A DNA stretch of 57,508 bases from Ligaoa zhengdingensis (GCF_014384885.1 NZ_JACRST010000017.1:1-57508); one strand, 5' to 3'. Counted from the stretch's first letter, positions 44,453 to 54,469 are shown. A program made the numbers and translations. The notes: generated from the letters alone by a model not told the origin.

Positions 44453-47083
44453 TTACGCCTTGGGATATTTGATCGCAGCCTGTGCAGCGGCGAGGCGAGC
44501 GATGGGAACACGGAAGGGGGAGCAGGACACATAGTTGAGGCCCACTCTGTGGCAGAACTCGACCGATGTCGGGTCGCCGCCGTGCTCGCCGCAGATGCCC
44601 AGGTGGATGTCGGGACGGGTCTTGCGGCCCAGCTCGGCAGCCATCTCAACCAGCTTGCCCACGCCCTTCTGGTCGAGGTGCGCAAACGGGTCGGACTCGT
44701 AAATCTTGTTGGCGTAGTAGTAATCCAAGAATTTGCCCGCGTCGTCGCGGCTGAAGCCGAAGGTCATCTGGGTGAGGTCGTTGGTGCCGAAGGAGAAGAA
44801 CTCGGCCTCTTTCGCGATCTCGTCGGCGGTCAGGGCCGCTCTCGGGATCTCGATCATGGTGCCGACTTCGTACTTCATGTCGATGCCGGCCTCTTCGATC
44901 AGCTTATCGGCGGTGGCAACCACGACATCCTTGACGAACTTCAGCTCTTTGACCTCGCCAACCAGCGGGATCATGATGAGCGGAGTGACCTTGAAGCTGC
45001 TGCGTTTGGTCACATTGATGGCCGCAGTGATGACAGCGGTGGTCTGCATCTCGGCGATCTCCGGGTAGGAGACAGCCAGACGGCAGCCGCGGTGGCCCAT
45101 CATCGGGTTGAACTCGTGCAGACCCTCGATGACCGATTTCAATTTCTCTACCGTGACGCCGAGCTCGCCGGCGATCTCCGCGATGTCCTCCTCCTTGGTG
45201 GGCAGGAACTCATGCAGCGGCGGATCGAGGAAGCGGATGGTGACCGGTTTGCCCTCCATCGCCTCGTACAGGCCCTCGAAGTCGCCCTGCTGATAGGGCA
45301 GGATCTTGGCCAGCGCCTTCTTGCGGTCCTCGACATTGTCCGCAACGATCATCTCGCGCATCGCTTTGATGCGGGTCTCTTCAAAAAACATGTGCTCGGT
45401 GCGGCACAGGCCAATGCCCTCAGCGCCGAACTCGCGGCCCTGCTTCGCATCGCGCGGGGTGTCCGCATTGGTGAACACCTGCAGCTTGCGCTCCTTATCC
45501 GCCCAGCCCATGAAGCGGCCGAAGTCGCCGGAGATGGTAGCGGCGGCGGTGGGGATCGCCTCGCCGTAGATGTTGCCGGTGGAGCCGTCGATGGAGATGT
45601 AGTCGCCCTCGTTGAAGGTCTGTCCGCCCAGGGTGAATACTTTCTTCTCCTCGTCGATATCAATTTCGCCGCAGCCGGACACGCAACAGGTGCCCATGCC
45701 GCGCGCGACAACCGCCGCGTGGGAGGTCATGCCGCCGCGAACGGTCAGGATGCCCTGCGCGACCGCCATACCCTCGATATCCTCGGGGGAGGTTTCACGG
45801 CGAACCAGGACGACCTTCTCGCCCTTCTCGGCCCACTCTTTGGCATCCTCAGCGGTGAAGACGACCTTGCCGCAGGCAGCGCCCGGGGAAGCGGCGAGGC
45901 CCTTGCCGATGACCTTGGCGGCCTTCATCTTGGCGGCGTCAAACTGGGGATGCAGCAGGGAGTCGAGCTGCTTGGGCTCGACGCGCAGAACGGCGGTCTT
46001 CTCGTCGATCATGCCCTCATCCACCAGGTCGACCGCGATTTTCAGCGCGGCGGCCGCGGTGCGCTTACCATTTCTGGTCTGCAGCATGAACAGCTTGCCG
46101 TTCTCGATGGTGAACTCCATATCCTGCATATCCTTGTAGTGTTTCTCCAGACGGTCGGCGATCGCCGCGAACTGGTCGTACACCTCGGGCATATCCTCTT
46201 TCAGGTGGCTGATGGGGGAGGGGGTGCGCACGCCGGCGACCACGTCCTCGCCCTGCGCGTTGATCAGATACTCGCCGAACAGCGCCTTCTCGCCGGTGGC
46301 GGGGTTGCGGGTGAACGCAACGCCGGTGCCCGAACGGTCACCCGAGTTGCCGAACACCATCTGCTGCACATTGACGGCGGTGCCCCAGTCGTAGGGGATC
46401 TCGTTCATGCGGCGGTAGACGTTCGCGCGGGGGTTATCCCAGGAACGGAACACGGCCTTGACCGCTTCCATCAGCTGGATCTTCGGGTCGCTGGGGAAAT
46501 CCTCGCCCTTTTTCTCTTTGTAGAACGCTTTGAAGCGGACGACCAGATCCTTCATATCGTCGGCATCCAGCTCGATGTCCTCTTTGACGCCCTTCTCGGC
46601 CTTCTTCGCGTCGATGATCTTCTCGAACTCCGGTTTCGGGAGCTCCATCACGACGTCGGAGAACATCTGGATAAAACGGCGGTAGGAGTCGTAAGCAAAG
46701 CGGGGGTTGTTGGTGAATTTGGCAAAGCCCTCCACCACCTCGTCGTTGAGGCCGAGGTTGAGGATGGTATCCATCATGCCGGGCATGGAAGCACGCGCGC
46801 CCGAACGGACCGAAACGAGCAGCGGGTTGTTGGGATCGGCGAACTTTTTGCCGCAGATCTCTTCCATCTTGCCCAGGTACTCATAGATTTCGGCCTGAAT
46901 CTCATCGTTGATCTTTCTGCCGTCCTCGTAATACTTGGTGCAGGCCTCGGTGGACACGGTAAAGCCCTGCGGAACCGGCATGCCGAGGTTGGTCATCTCG
47001 GCCAGGTTCGCACCTTTACCGCCGAGGAGCTCTCTCATCGAGCCGTTACCCTCGGAGAACAGGTAAACGTATTTTTTGCCCAT
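44453..47083 (-). CDS. ppdK: Pyruvate, phosphate dikinase
   Basis: 876 residues, the usual length. It has the ATP-grasp N-terminal domain (ELLGGKGANLAEMTNLGMPVPQGFTV), the swivelling phosphohistidine domain with the catalytic His in GGMTSHAAVVARGMG, and the C-terminal TIM barrel binding phosphoenolpyruvate/pyruvate (GLCRTEHMFFEE and catalytic Cys in LGICGEHGGDP). It interconverts pyruvate, ATP and phosphate with phosphoenolpyruvate, AMP and diphosphate; in anaerobes it serves glycolysis with diphosphate economy or gluconeogenesis. It is monocistronic. All catalytic residues are seen. Confidence 0.97.
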   Translation of the reverse strand: MGKKYVYLFSEGNGSMRELLGGKGANLAEMTNLGMPVPQGFTVSTEACTKYYEDGRKINDEIQAEIYEYLGKMEEICGKKFADPNNPLLVSVRSGARASMPGMMDTILNLGLNDEVVEGFAKFTNNPRFAYDSYRRFIQMFSDVVMELPKPEFEKIIDAKKAEKGVKEDIELDADDMKDLVVRFKAFYKEKKGEDFPSDPKIQLMEAVKAVFRSWDNPRANVYRRMNEIPYDWGTAVNVQQMVFGNSGDRSGTGVAFTRNPATGEKALFGEYLINAQGEDVVAGVRTPSPISHLKEDMPEVYDQFAAIADRLEKHYKDMQDMEFTIENGKLFMLQTRNGKRTAAAALKIAVDLVDEGMIDEKTAVLRVEPKQLDSLLHPQFDAAKMKAAKVIGKGLAASPGAACGKVVFTAEDAKEWAEKGEKVVLVRRETSPEDIEGMAVAQGILTVRGGMTSHAAVVARGMGTCCVSGCGEIDIDEEKKVFTLGGQTFNEGDYISIDGSTGNIYGEAIPTAAATISGDFGRFMGWADKERKLQVFTNADTPRDAKQGREFGAEGIGLCRTEHMFFEETRIKAMREMIVADNVEDRKKALAKILPYQQGDFEGLYEAMEGKPVTIRFLDPPLHEFLPTKEEDIAEIAGELGVTVEKLKSVIEGLHEFNPMMGHRGCRLAVSYPEIAEMQTTAVITAAINVTKRSSFKVTPLIMIPLVGEVKELKFVKDVVVATADKLIEEAGIDMKYEVGTMIEIPRAALTADEIAKEAEFFSFGTNDLTQMTFGFSRDDAGKFLDYYYANKIYESDPFAHLDQKGVGKLVEMAAELGRKTRPDIHLGICGEHGGDPTSVEFCHRVGLNYVSCSPFRVPIARLAAAQAAIKYPKA

Positions 47084-47221
47084 TGTAATCTACCTCCTGA
47101 ATTTTGTGGATCTTACACGGAACCATCTATGAAAAATTTTATCCCCTGCCGCCCTGCGGGCGCGGGTTAAAATCTTTTTCCGTACAAAACGTTACACCTA
47201 CCGGGAAGTAGGCGTATAAAT

Positions 47222-47347
47222 AGTATACCAAATCAAGGCTATTTTTTCCACAATAAGTTTGAAAAAATTTGCAAATTCATAGATTTCAACAATATTGTTT
47301 CCGATCCGGGCGAAACACTTGAAAATACTAATAAAAATTGCAATAAT
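47222..47347. promoter_or_regulatory. Divergent ppdK/glmU promoter region
   Basis: For glmU, TTGAAA (47319-47324), 17 bp, AATAAT (47342-47347). For ppdK on the minus strand, an extended -10 TGGTATACT (47222-47227 core) without a good -35. Between 47,084 and 47,221 a small hairpin (CCTAC/GTAGG, 47199-47213) lies in the ppdK leader. The rest to 47,464 shows no gene. Confidence 0.45.
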
Positions 47348-47479
47348 AGATGTGTAACCGCATAAGTATAGATTGACGTTTTTTCACCGGTTCATACCAG
47401 ACAGCGGCGAAAACATGCATTTTTTGGCGATCCAGGCGCCGCGGCGCCGCTTATTTTTTGTAACAGCGAGGTGGCTATT

Positions 47480-48859
47480 TTGCAGAAGGTATGTGCAGTG
47501 GTCCTGTGCGCGGGCGACGGCAAGCGGATGAAATCGAGCCGTCCCAAGGTGATGTGCGAGGTCCTCTTCAAGCCGATGATCCACTGGATCACCGATGCCC
47601 TGCGCGAGGCCGGCATCGACGACCTGTGCCTGGTGTGCTCCGACCGGTCAGACGAGGTGCAGAAGGCGGTGCCCGGGGTGGAAATTGCAATCCAGTACGA
47701 GCGGCGCGGCACCGGCCACGCGGTGATGCAGGCGCGCGACTACCTGACCCGCCGCAGGGGCGGCGACTGCGTGGTGCTGTGCGGCGACGCGCCCTTTTTA
47801 AGCGCAGAGGTGATCGAGCGCTCTTACCGCCACCATAAGGAGGGCGGCAACGCGATGACCGTGATTACCGCGGAGCTGGCCGACCCGTTCGGCTACGGCC
47901 GAATTGTCCGCGATTCGCGCACAGGATTGGTGCGCGGCATCGTGGAGCAGGCGGACACCGACAGCGCCACCGCGCCCATCCGCGAGGTGAATTCGGGGGC
48001 GTACTGGTTCCAGATCGACTACCTGCTGGACGCGCTCGGGGCGCTGACCACAGACAACCGCCAGGGGGAATACTACCTGACCGACACGGTGACCTACGGC
48101 GCGCGGCGCGGCCTGCCGGTGGGCGGCTTTCAGGCCGACCCGGACGTCATTTTGGGTGCGAACGACCGCGCGGGGCTTCTGCGCCTCAACGAGGTGGCGC
48201 GCGCCCGCACCTTGCAGGCGGCGCTGCAAAACGGCGTGGAGGTGCTGGTGAGCGACGGGGTGATCATCGGCGCGGACGTGACGGTCGGGCCGGACACCCG
48301 CATCCTGCCCGGCACCATCCTGCGCGGGCGGGTGACGATCGGTTCGGGCTGCACCATCGGGCCCAATACCCTGATCGAAAACAGCACGGTGGGCGACAAC
48401 ACCACTGTCAACGCCTGCCAGGTGTTCGATTCCGAGATCGGCAGTTCCGTGCGCCTGGGGCCCTTCAGCTACGTGCGGCCGGGCTGCAAAATTAAAGACA
48501 ACGCCAAGATCGGCGACTTTGTGGAGCTCAAAAACACGGTGATCGGGGAGCGCACCTCGGTGGCGCACCTCTCCTATCTCGGGGACGCCGAGCTCGGGCA
48601 GCGCATCAACATGGGGGGCGGCATCATCATCTGCAACTACGATGGCAAGCACAAATACCGCACGGTGATCGAGGACGACGCCTTTGTGGGCTGCAACACC
48701 AACCTGGTGGCCCCGGTGACGGTAGAGGCGGGCGCCTATGTGGCGGCCGGCTCCACCATCACCGAGACGGTGCCGGCGGGCTCCCTCTCGATTGCGCGCG
48801 CGCGCCAGGTCAACAAGGAGGGCTGGCGCGGGGACCCGCGCGGCGGCTCCAGGGAATAA
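47480..48859 (+). CDS. glmU: Bifunctional GlcNAc-1-P uridylyltransferase / GlcN-1-P acetyltransferase
   Basis: 459 residues if TTG 47480 is used. It has AGCGAGGTGG 6-7 nt upstream, whereas the alternative GTG 47471 has none at a proper distance. The N-terminal GT-A pyrophosphorylase has CAVVLCAGDGKRMKSSRPKVM (usual LAAGxGTRM loop, Cys in place of Ala), VVLCGDAP, and RYYLTDT-like region. The C-terminal left-handed beta-helix has GVIIGADVTVGPDTRILPGT and the acetyltransferase His/Tyr in MGGGIIICNYDGKHKYRT. It makes UDP-GlcNAc for peptidoglycan. It is the first gene of glmU-prs-pth-mfd. Confidence 0.95.
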   Translation: MQKVCAVVLCAGDGKRMKSSRPKVMCEVLFKPMIHWITDALREAGIDDLCLVCSDRSDEVQKAVPGVEIAIQYERRGTGHAVMQARDYLTRRRGGDCVVLCGDAPFLSAEVIERSYRHHKEGGNAMTVITAELADPFGYGRIVRDSRTGLVRGIVEQADTDSATAPIREVNSGAYWFQIDYLLDALGALTTDNRQGEYYLTDTVTYGARRGLPVGGFQADPDVILGANDRAGLLRLNEVARARTLQAALQNGVEVLVSDGVIIGADVTVGPDTRILPGTILRGRVTIGSGCTIGPNTLIENSTVGDNTTVNACQVFDSEIGSSVRLGPFSYVRPGCKIKDNAKIGDFVELKNTVIGERTSVAHLSYLGDAELGQRINMGGGIIICNYDGKHKYRTVIEDDAFVGCNTNLVAPVTVEAGAYVAAGSTITETVPAGSLSIARARQVNKEGWRGDPRGGSRE

Positions 48860-48919
48860 ACCGCACCGGGCGCACCGCGCGGTGCATCCGGTATCTTTTG
48901 ACGTAGGGAGAGCGAACGG

Positions 48920-49879
48920 ATGAATCTTCACGGCAAGGACATCAAAATTTTTACCGGCAACGCCAATCCGGGCGTGGCCGAATCGATCGCAAAATGCCTG
49001 GGGCTGCCGCTGGGGAGGTGCGACGTGGGCACCTTCTCGGACGGCGAAATCTCGGTGGCAATCCACGAATCGGTGCGCGGCTCGGACGTGTTCGTGGTGC
49101 AGTCCACCTGCCACCCGGTCAACAACAACCTGATGGAACTGCTCATCATGATCGACGCGCTCAAACGCGCTTCGGCCGGGCGCATCACGGCGGTGATACC
49201 CTACTACGGCTACGCGCGGCAGGACCGCAAGGCCCGCTCGCGCGACCCGATCACCGCGAAGCTGGTGGCGGACATGATCGCCGCGGCCGGTGCGGACCGC
49301 GTGCTCACCATGGACCTGCACGCGCCCCAAATCCAGGGGTTTTTCAACATCCCGGTGGATCATCTGCGCGGCGTTCCCCTGTTGGCCCCCTACTATGTGG
49401 AAAAGTACAAAGACCGCAAGGATGAGATCGTGGTGGTTTCACCCGATCTCGGCTCGGTGGGGCGCGCCCGACAGTTCGCTGAAAAGCTGGAAGCGCCGCT
49501 CGCCATCATCGATAAACGGCGGCCCAAGGCAAATGTCTGCGAGGTGATGAACATCATCGGCGACGTGAAGGACAAGATCGCCATCATCGTGGACGACCTG
49601 ATCGACACCGCCGGCACCTTATGCAACGGCGCGCAGGCGGTGCTGGAGCTGGGCGGCGCGCGGCGCGTCTACGCCTGCGCCACCCACGGGGTGCTCTCGG
49701 GCCCGGCGCTGGCCCGCATCGAAAAGAGCTGCATCAGGCGTCTCGCCATCCTCGACACAATTCCCCTGCCCGAATCCAAAAAAAGTGATAAGATTGTGGT
49801 GCTGCCGGTCGGCCCGGTGTTTGCTGAGGCGATCGAGCGCATCTACGCGGACAAGCCGATCTCGTCGCTTTTTATTTGA
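48920..49879 (+). CDS. prs: Ribose-phosphate pyrophosphokinase
   Basis: 319 residues, class I PRPP synthetase. Motifs: IKIFTGNANPGVAESIAKCLG, FSDGEISVAIHESVRGSDVFVVQST, the catalytic flexible loop YGYARQDRKARSRDPITAK, DLHAPQIQGFF, and the PRPP-binding VDDLIDTAGTLCNGA. It makes PRPP from ribose-5-phosphate and ATP for nucleotide, His and Trp synthesis. A glmU-prs order is conserved in many Firmicutes. It starts 61 nt after glmU with GGGAGAG upstream. Confidence 0.97.
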   Translation: MNLHGKDIKIFTGNANPGVAESIAKCLGLPLGRCDVGTFSDGEISVAIHESVRGSDVFVVQSTCHPVNNNLMELLIMIDALKRASAGRITAVIPYYGYARQDRKARSRDPITAKLVADMIAAAGADRVLTMDLHAPQIQGFFNIPVDHLRGVPLLAPYYVEKYKDRKDEIVVVSPDLGSVGRARQFAEKLEAPLAIIDKRRPKANVCEVMNIIGDVKDKIAIIVDDLIDTAGTLCNGAQAVLELGGARRVYACATHGVLSGPALARIEKSCIRRLAILDTIPLPESKKSDKIVVLPVGPVFAEAIERIYADKPISSLFI

Positions 49880-49960
49880 TACAATCGAAACTGAAAACGC
49901 TGCAAACAGGTGGGGCGGATTGCCGTCCCACCCTTTCGGCCTGTTTACCGGAGGAACGAT

Positions 49961-50599
49961 ATGATCGACATTTTCGCACAACTGGAAAAACTCAAAAAAA
50001 AGCCCGCCGGCGCCGCCCCCACCGGCCCGGTGGAATTCCTGGTGGTGGGGCTGGGCAACCCGGGCGGCAAATATGAGATCACCCGGCACAACGCGGGCTT
50101 TCTCGCCGTGGACCGCTGCGCTGAGAAACTCGGCGTCAAGATCGACCGCATCAAGTTCAAAAGCCTGTGCGGCGAGGCGATGATCGCCGGGCGCCGGGTG
50201 CTCTTTCTCAAGCCGTCCACCTTTATGAACAATTCGGGCGAGGCGGTGCGGGACGCTGCCCAATTCCACAAGGTGCCCAGCGACCGCATCCTCGTCATCT
50301 ACGACGATATCTCGCTGGACGTGGGCGGGGTGCGCATCCGCCGCAAGGGCTCGGACGGCGGCCACAACGGCATCAAGAGCATCCTCTACCTGCTCGGCCG
50401 CGACGATTTCCCCCGCATCAAGATCGGCGTGGGCAAAAAGCCGCACCCCGACTACGACCTGGCCGACTGGGTGCTCAGCCGTTTCACCTCCAAGGATTTG
50501 GAGGTCTTAAATCCCGTATTTGACAATACGCTGGATATGGTGACCAAGATCGTCTCCGGCCAGATCGACCAAGCCATGAACCTCTACAACCACAACTGA
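49961..50599 (+). CDS. pth: Peptidyl-tRNA hydrolase
   Basis: 212 residues from ATG 49961 (CGGAGGAAC upstream). A short N-terminal extension (MIDIFAQLEKLKKKPAGAAP) precedes the core: LVVGLGNPGGKYEITRHNAGF with the catalytic His and Asn, LKPSTFMNNSGEAV, and RKGSDGGHNGIKSI with peptide-binding Asn. It recycles stalled peptidyl-tRNA. Its place between prs and mfd is common in Firmicutes. Confidence 0.95.
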   Translation: MIDIFAQLEKLKKKPAGAAPTGPVEFLVVGLGNPGGKYEITRHNAGFLAVDRCAEKLGVKIDRIKFKSLCGEAMIAGRRVLFLKPSTFMNNSGEAVRDAAQFHKVPSDRILVIYDDISLDVGGVRIRRKGSDGGHNGIKSILYLLGRDDFPRIKIGVGKKPHPDYDLADWVLSRFTSKDLEVLNPVFDNTLDMVTKIVSGQIDQAMNLYNHN

Positions 50600-50628
50600 T
50601 TTTTCCCGCGGGAAAAGGAGCTTACCAT

Positions 50629-53600
50629 ATGATCCACAACATCATCGCATCCACCCCCGAATACCGCCGCATGGCCGACGACCTGCAAAGCGGGCGCGCG
50701 CCCGTCGAAATCGCCGGCCTTTCGGGCATCCACAAGGCGGCCCTCTGCGCCACCGCGTCCCTCTCCGGCCCGGTGCTGGTGGTCACGCCGGACGAGGCGG
50801 CCGCCACCCGCATGGCCGAGGATATCAACGCCTTTTTGCGCCGCGAGGACGCGGCCCTGCTCTTTCCGGTGCGCGAGCTGGTGCTGCGCGACATCGAAGG
50901 CAGCAGCCGCGACTACGAACACGCCCGTTTGCGGGTACTGGGACAGGTGCTGAACGGCGACTGCCCGGTTGTGGTGGCCAGCCTGGAGGCCGCCATGCAG
51001 TTCCTGCCGCCCGCGGAGGTGCTGCGGGAAAACACCCTGGTGCTGAAGCCCGGCGACACCTGCGAGATCGCCGCCCTGACCGAGCGGCTGGTGCACGCGG
51101 GCTATGAGCGGCGCGACCAGGTGGACGGCACCTGCCAATTCGCCCAGCGCGGCGGTATCCTGGACTTCTATCCGCCCGACAGCCCCGCGCCCATCCGCGT
51201 GGAGTTTTGGGGGGATGAGATCGACACGGTATCCGCCTTCGACCTGGACACCCAGCGGCGCGTGGACACCATGCGCTCCGCCTCGATCACCCCGGCGCGG
51301 GAGGTGCTCTATCCCAGCGCCGAATGGCTGTGCAAGCGCCTCGCCCAGCAGTCCTCCGCGCTGCGCGGCAAGGCCGGGGTGAAAGCCAAAGAGCTGATCG
51401 CCGCGGACATCGCGCGGCTGGAGGGCGGGCTTTCCCTCAACAACCTGGACAAATACCTGCCGCTGATCTACTCGCAGCCGGCCACCCTGTTCGACTACAT
51501 GCGCAGCGCGACCCTGTTTGTCAGCGAGCTGGTGACCGCGCGCGAAACGGTCAAAAACAGCATGTGGCAGTTCTACGAGGATCTCTCGATCCTGATGGAG
51601 GAGGGGATACTTTTCAAGGGCTGCGAGCGGTTCGCGCTGGAGCCCGCTGAGGTGCTCTCGATCCTGCAAAAGAATGACGGCGTGCTGCTGGACACCTTTG
51701 CGCGCACCGTGCCCGACCTGCGGCTGGGCGACCTCATCAATGTGAACGGCATCGCGCTCTCCCCCTGGGGCGGCGACCTCACGCTGCTGTTCGACGACGT
51801 GGACGCCTATCTCGAGCGCGACTTCTGCTGCGTGGTGCTGGCGGGCACCGGCAAGGCGGCAGCCGCCCTGCGCGACGACCTCGCCGGCCACGGCATCTCC
51901 GCCGCTATTGTGGAGCGTGTGGACCACATCGCGCCCCACGCCGTGTTCATTACCGAAGGGTGCCTCTCCAGCGGGCTGGAGCTGCCCGACAGCCGCTTTG
52001 CGGTCATCACACACGTAAAATCCGGGGCAAACCCGCTCTCGGCCGCGCGCAAGCGCCGCAAAAAGAAGGCGGGCGAACAGATCCGCAGCCTCTCCGACCT
52101 CGCGGTGGGCGACCTGGTGGTGCATTCCGCCCACGGCATCGGCGTGTTCGAGGGCATCATCAAGCGGGACATCCACAGGGTGGTCAAGGACTATATCAAA
52201 ATCCGGTACGCGGGCACCGACGCGCTGTTTGTGCCGGTCACCCAGCTCGACCTGGTCTCCAAGTACATCGGCCCCAAGGAGGACGGCGCTGTCAAGCTCA
52301 ACAAGCTCAACTCGGTGGAATGGCAGAACACCCGCAAGCGGGTCAAAGCCGCGGTTGCGGATATGGCCAAGGAGCTGATTCAGCTCTACGCCCAACGCAT
52401 GGCTGTGAAGGGGTACGCCTTTTCAGCGGACAACGAGTGGCAGCGCGAATTTGAGGAGCGCTTCCCCTACAACGAGACCGACGACCAGCTGCGCTGCATC
52501 GAGGAGATCAAGCACGATATGGAGAGCCCCACGCCGATGGACCGCCTGCTGTGCGGCGACGTGGGCTTTGGAAAAACGGAAGTGGCGCTGCGCGGCGCCT
52601 TCAAATGCGTGATGGACGCGAAACAGTGCGCGGTGCTGGTGCCCACCACCATCCTGGCGTGGCAGCACTACAAGACCTTTGTCGACCGGATGCAGGGCTT
52701 CCCCATCAACATCGAGTTGCTTTCGCGCTTCCGCTCCCCCAAGCAGCAGGAGGAGATCATCAAAAAGCTGCGGCGCGGGGAGATCGACATCATCATCGGA
52801 ACCCACCGCCTGCTGCAAAAGGACGTGGTGTTCAAGGACCTGGGCCTGTGCATCATCGACGAGGAGCAGCGGTTCGGCGTGGCGCACAAGGAGCGCTTCA
52901 AGGAGCTGCGCAACAACGTGGATGTGCTCACCCTGTCCGCCACCCCCATCCCCCGCACCCTCAACATGGCGATGAGCGGCATCCGCGACATGTCCACCAT
53001 CGAGGAGTCGCCGCAGGACCGCCATCCGGTGCAGACCTATGTGATCGAGCATGACGACGGCATCGTCGCCGAGGCGCTCAAGCGCGAGTTGCGGCGCGGC
53101 GGACAGGCGTTCTACCTGCACAACCGGGTGGAGTCGATCGACTCCTGCGCCTACAAAATCCAACAGATGCTGCCCGACGCGCGCATTGTCACCGCGCACG
53201 GCAAGATGAGCGAGGAACAGCTCTCGGACGTGTGGCAGCAGCTCATCGACCACGAGATCGATATCCTGGTGTGCACCACCATCATCGAGACCGGCGTGGA
53301 TGTGCCCAACTGCAACACCCTCATCATCGAGGACGCCGACCGCTACGGCCTGGCGCAGCTTTACCAGCTGCGCGGGCGGGTGGGGCGCTCCAGCCGCCGC
53401 GCCTACGCCTACCTCACCTTCCGGCGCGGCAAGGCGCTCACCGACATCGCCACCAAGCGCCTGTCAGCCATCAAGGAGTTCACCACCTTCGGTTCGGGCT
53501 TCCGCATCGCCATGCGCGACCTCGAAATCCGCGGCGCAGGCAACATTTTGGGGGCGAGCCAGCACGGGCATATGGAGGCGGTGGGATACGATATGTACCT

Positions 53601-54090
53601 CAAGCTGCTCTCCCAGGCGGTGGAGGAGCAGCGCGGCGAGGCCCCGGAGATCACCAGCGACGAATGCCTCATCGATATCCGCATCGGCGCGCACATCCCC
53701 GAAAGCTACATCGACAACCTCACCCAGCGCATCGATATCTACAAAAAGATCGCCGCCATCCAGACCGAGGACGACGCGCTGGACGTGACCGACGAGCTGA
53801 TCGACCGCTTTGGCGAGCCGCCCGAGGCGGTGAAGGGCCTCATCGACGTAGCCCTCATCCGCAACATCGCAGCGCAGAACAGCATCTACGAGATTTCGCA
53901 GCGGAACGAGAGCATGGTGTTCTACCCCTCGCGCCTCGACCTCAAAAAGATTTCGGGCCTCTCCGCCCTGCTGCGCGGCCGCGTGAGCATCAACGCCGGG
54001 GCCAAGCCCAGCATCACGGTGAAGATGGGCAAAACCGAAAAGCCCGTGGACATCATCCGCACCACGCTGTATGCCCTGAGCAAGGAATAA
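50629..54090 (+). CDS. mfd: Transcription-repair coupling factor
   Basis: 1153 residues. The N-terminal UvrB-like module ends about residue 350. The RNA-polymerase-interacting domain begins LSDLAVGDLVVHSAHGIGVFEGI (near 490). The SF2 helicase follows with Walker A LLCGDVGFGKTEVALRGAF and DEEQRFG box, SATPIPRTLNMAMSG, and the TRG translocation motif region (QLYQLRGRVGRSSRRAYAYL). The C-terminal D7 domain closes it. It removes stalled RNA polymerase from lesions and recruits UvrA. AAAGGAG is 8 nt upstream of ATG 50629, and it starts 29 nt after pth. Two hairpins follow. Confidence 0.97.
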   Translation: MIHNIIASTPEYRRMADDLQSGRAPVEIAGLSGIHKAALCATASLSGPVLVVTPDEAAATRMAEDINAFLRREDAALLFPVRELVLRDIEGSSRDYEHARLRVLGQVLNGDCPVVVASLEAAMQFLPPAEVLRENTLVLKPGDTCEIAALTERLVHAGYERRDQVDGTCQFAQRGGILDFYPPDSPAPIRVEFWGDEIDTVSAFDLDTQRRVDTMRSASITPAREVLYPSAEWLCKRLAQQSSALRGKAGVKAKELIAADIARLEGGLSLNNLDKYLPLIYSQPATLFDYMRSATLFVSELVTARETVKNSMWQFYEDLSILMEEGILFKGCERFALEPAEVLSILQKNDGVLLDTFARTVPDLRLGDLINVNGIALSPWGGDLTLLFDDVDAYLERDFCCVVLAGTGKAAAALRDDLAGHGISAAIVERVDHIAPHAVFITEGCLSSGLELPDSRFAVITHVKSGANPLSAARKRRKKKAGEQIRSLSDLAVGDLVVHSAHGIGVFEGIIKRDIHRVVKDYIKIRYAGTDALFVPVTQLDLVSKYIGPKEDGAVKLNKLNSVEWQNTRKRVKAAVADMAKELIQLYAQRMAVKGYAFSADNEWQREFEERFPYNETDDQLRCIEEIKHDMESPTPMDRLLCGDVGFGKTEVALRGAFKCVMDAKQCAVLVPTTILAWQHYKTFVDRMQGFPINIELLSRFRSPKQQEEIIKKLRRGEIDIIIGTHRLLQKDVVFKDLGLCIIDEEQRFGVAHKERFKELRNNVDVLTLSATPIPRTLNMAMSGIRDMSTIEESPQDRHPVQTYVIEHDDGIVAEALKRELRRGGQAFYLHNRVESIDSCAYKIQQMLPDARIVTAHGKMSEEQLSDVWQQLIDHEIDILVCTTIIETGVDVPNCNTLIIEDADRYGLAQLYQLRGRVGRSSRRAYAYLTFRRGKALTDIATKRLSAIKEFTTFGSGFRIAMRDLEIRGAGNILGASQHGHMEAVGYDMYLKLLSQAVEEQRGEAPEITSDECLIDIRIGAHIPESYIDNLTQRIDIYKKIAAIQTEDDALDVTDELIDRFGEPPEAVKGLIDVALIRNIAAQNSIYEISQRNESMVFYPSRLDLKKISGLSALLRGRVSINAGAKPSITVKMGKTEKPVDIIRTTLYALSKE

Positions 54091-54100
54091 ACCGGATTTT

Positions 54101-54147
54101 CGATGTTGGCCACGCCTGTGCCTCGGGTTGCGCGGCGGCCAACATCG
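54101..54147 (+). other. Hairpin directly after mfd
   Basis: CGATGTTGGCC and GGCCAACATCG pair over 11 bp around a 25-nt GC-rich loop, and flanking ACCGG/CCGGT can extend it. No T-tract follows, so it is not a simple terminator. It lies 11 nt after the mfd stop, before the true terminator. Confidence 0.5.
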
Positions 54148-54177
54148 CCGGTGGATAGGATACGGACCACCTTATCA

Positions 54178-54225
54178 AATAAGCGGAACCTCCGCCGGCT
54201 TTACGGCGCTGAGGTTCCGCTTATT
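54178..54225. terminator. Bidirectional terminator between mfd and the XRE gene
   Basis: AATAAGCGGAACCTC and GAGGTTCCGCTTATT form a perfect 15-bp stem, loop 18 nt (with its own CGCCG/CGGCG stem), T-rich on both sides. The descending arm includes the stop codon of the XRE gene. Confidence 0.9.
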
Positions 54226-54445
54226 TTTTCGGATATTCGTTTTTGACATCGCTGATGCCGCAGAGGTAATCCATGCTGACGTTATAATATTTCGCCAAAT
54301 ACAGCAGGCTGGGCACCGGGATGCGGGTTTTGCCCAGCTCGTAGTCGGAGTAGGTCTTTTGCGCCACATGCAAAAGTGAAGCCACAAATTCCTGGGAGAG
54401 GTCGCGGTCTTCCCTCAGCTGTCGAATGCGTTCATAATATTCCAT
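54221..54445 (-). CDS. XRE-family transcriptional regulator
   Basis: 74 residues: IRQLREDRDLSQEFVASLLHVAQKTYSDYELGKTRIPVPSLLYLAKYYNVSMDYLCG in outline, a complete lambda-repressor-like HTH with no effector domain. It is convergent with mfd and divergent from a tiny Cys-rich protein. The large palindrome 54470-54513 lies 25 nt upstream of its start, so it most likely controls itself and the neighbour. The C-terminal segment ISDVKNEYPKK is short. Confidence 0.85.
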   Translation of the reverse strand: MEYYERIRQLREDRDLSQEFVASLLHVAQKTYSDYELGKTRIPVPSLLYLAKYYNVSMDYLCGISDVKNEYPKK

Positions 54446-54469
54446 TCTATCACCTGAGAACAGTATGCC

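Noticed and set aside
44549..47170. 873-codon open frame antisense to ppdK
   Set aside because: It is the mirror of a GC-rich, codon-biased gene; no motif, start site or family pattern, while ppdK has all its catalytic motifs.
47798..49363. 521-codon open frame antisense to glmU and prs
   Set aside because: Shadow of codon bias; both sense genes are certain.
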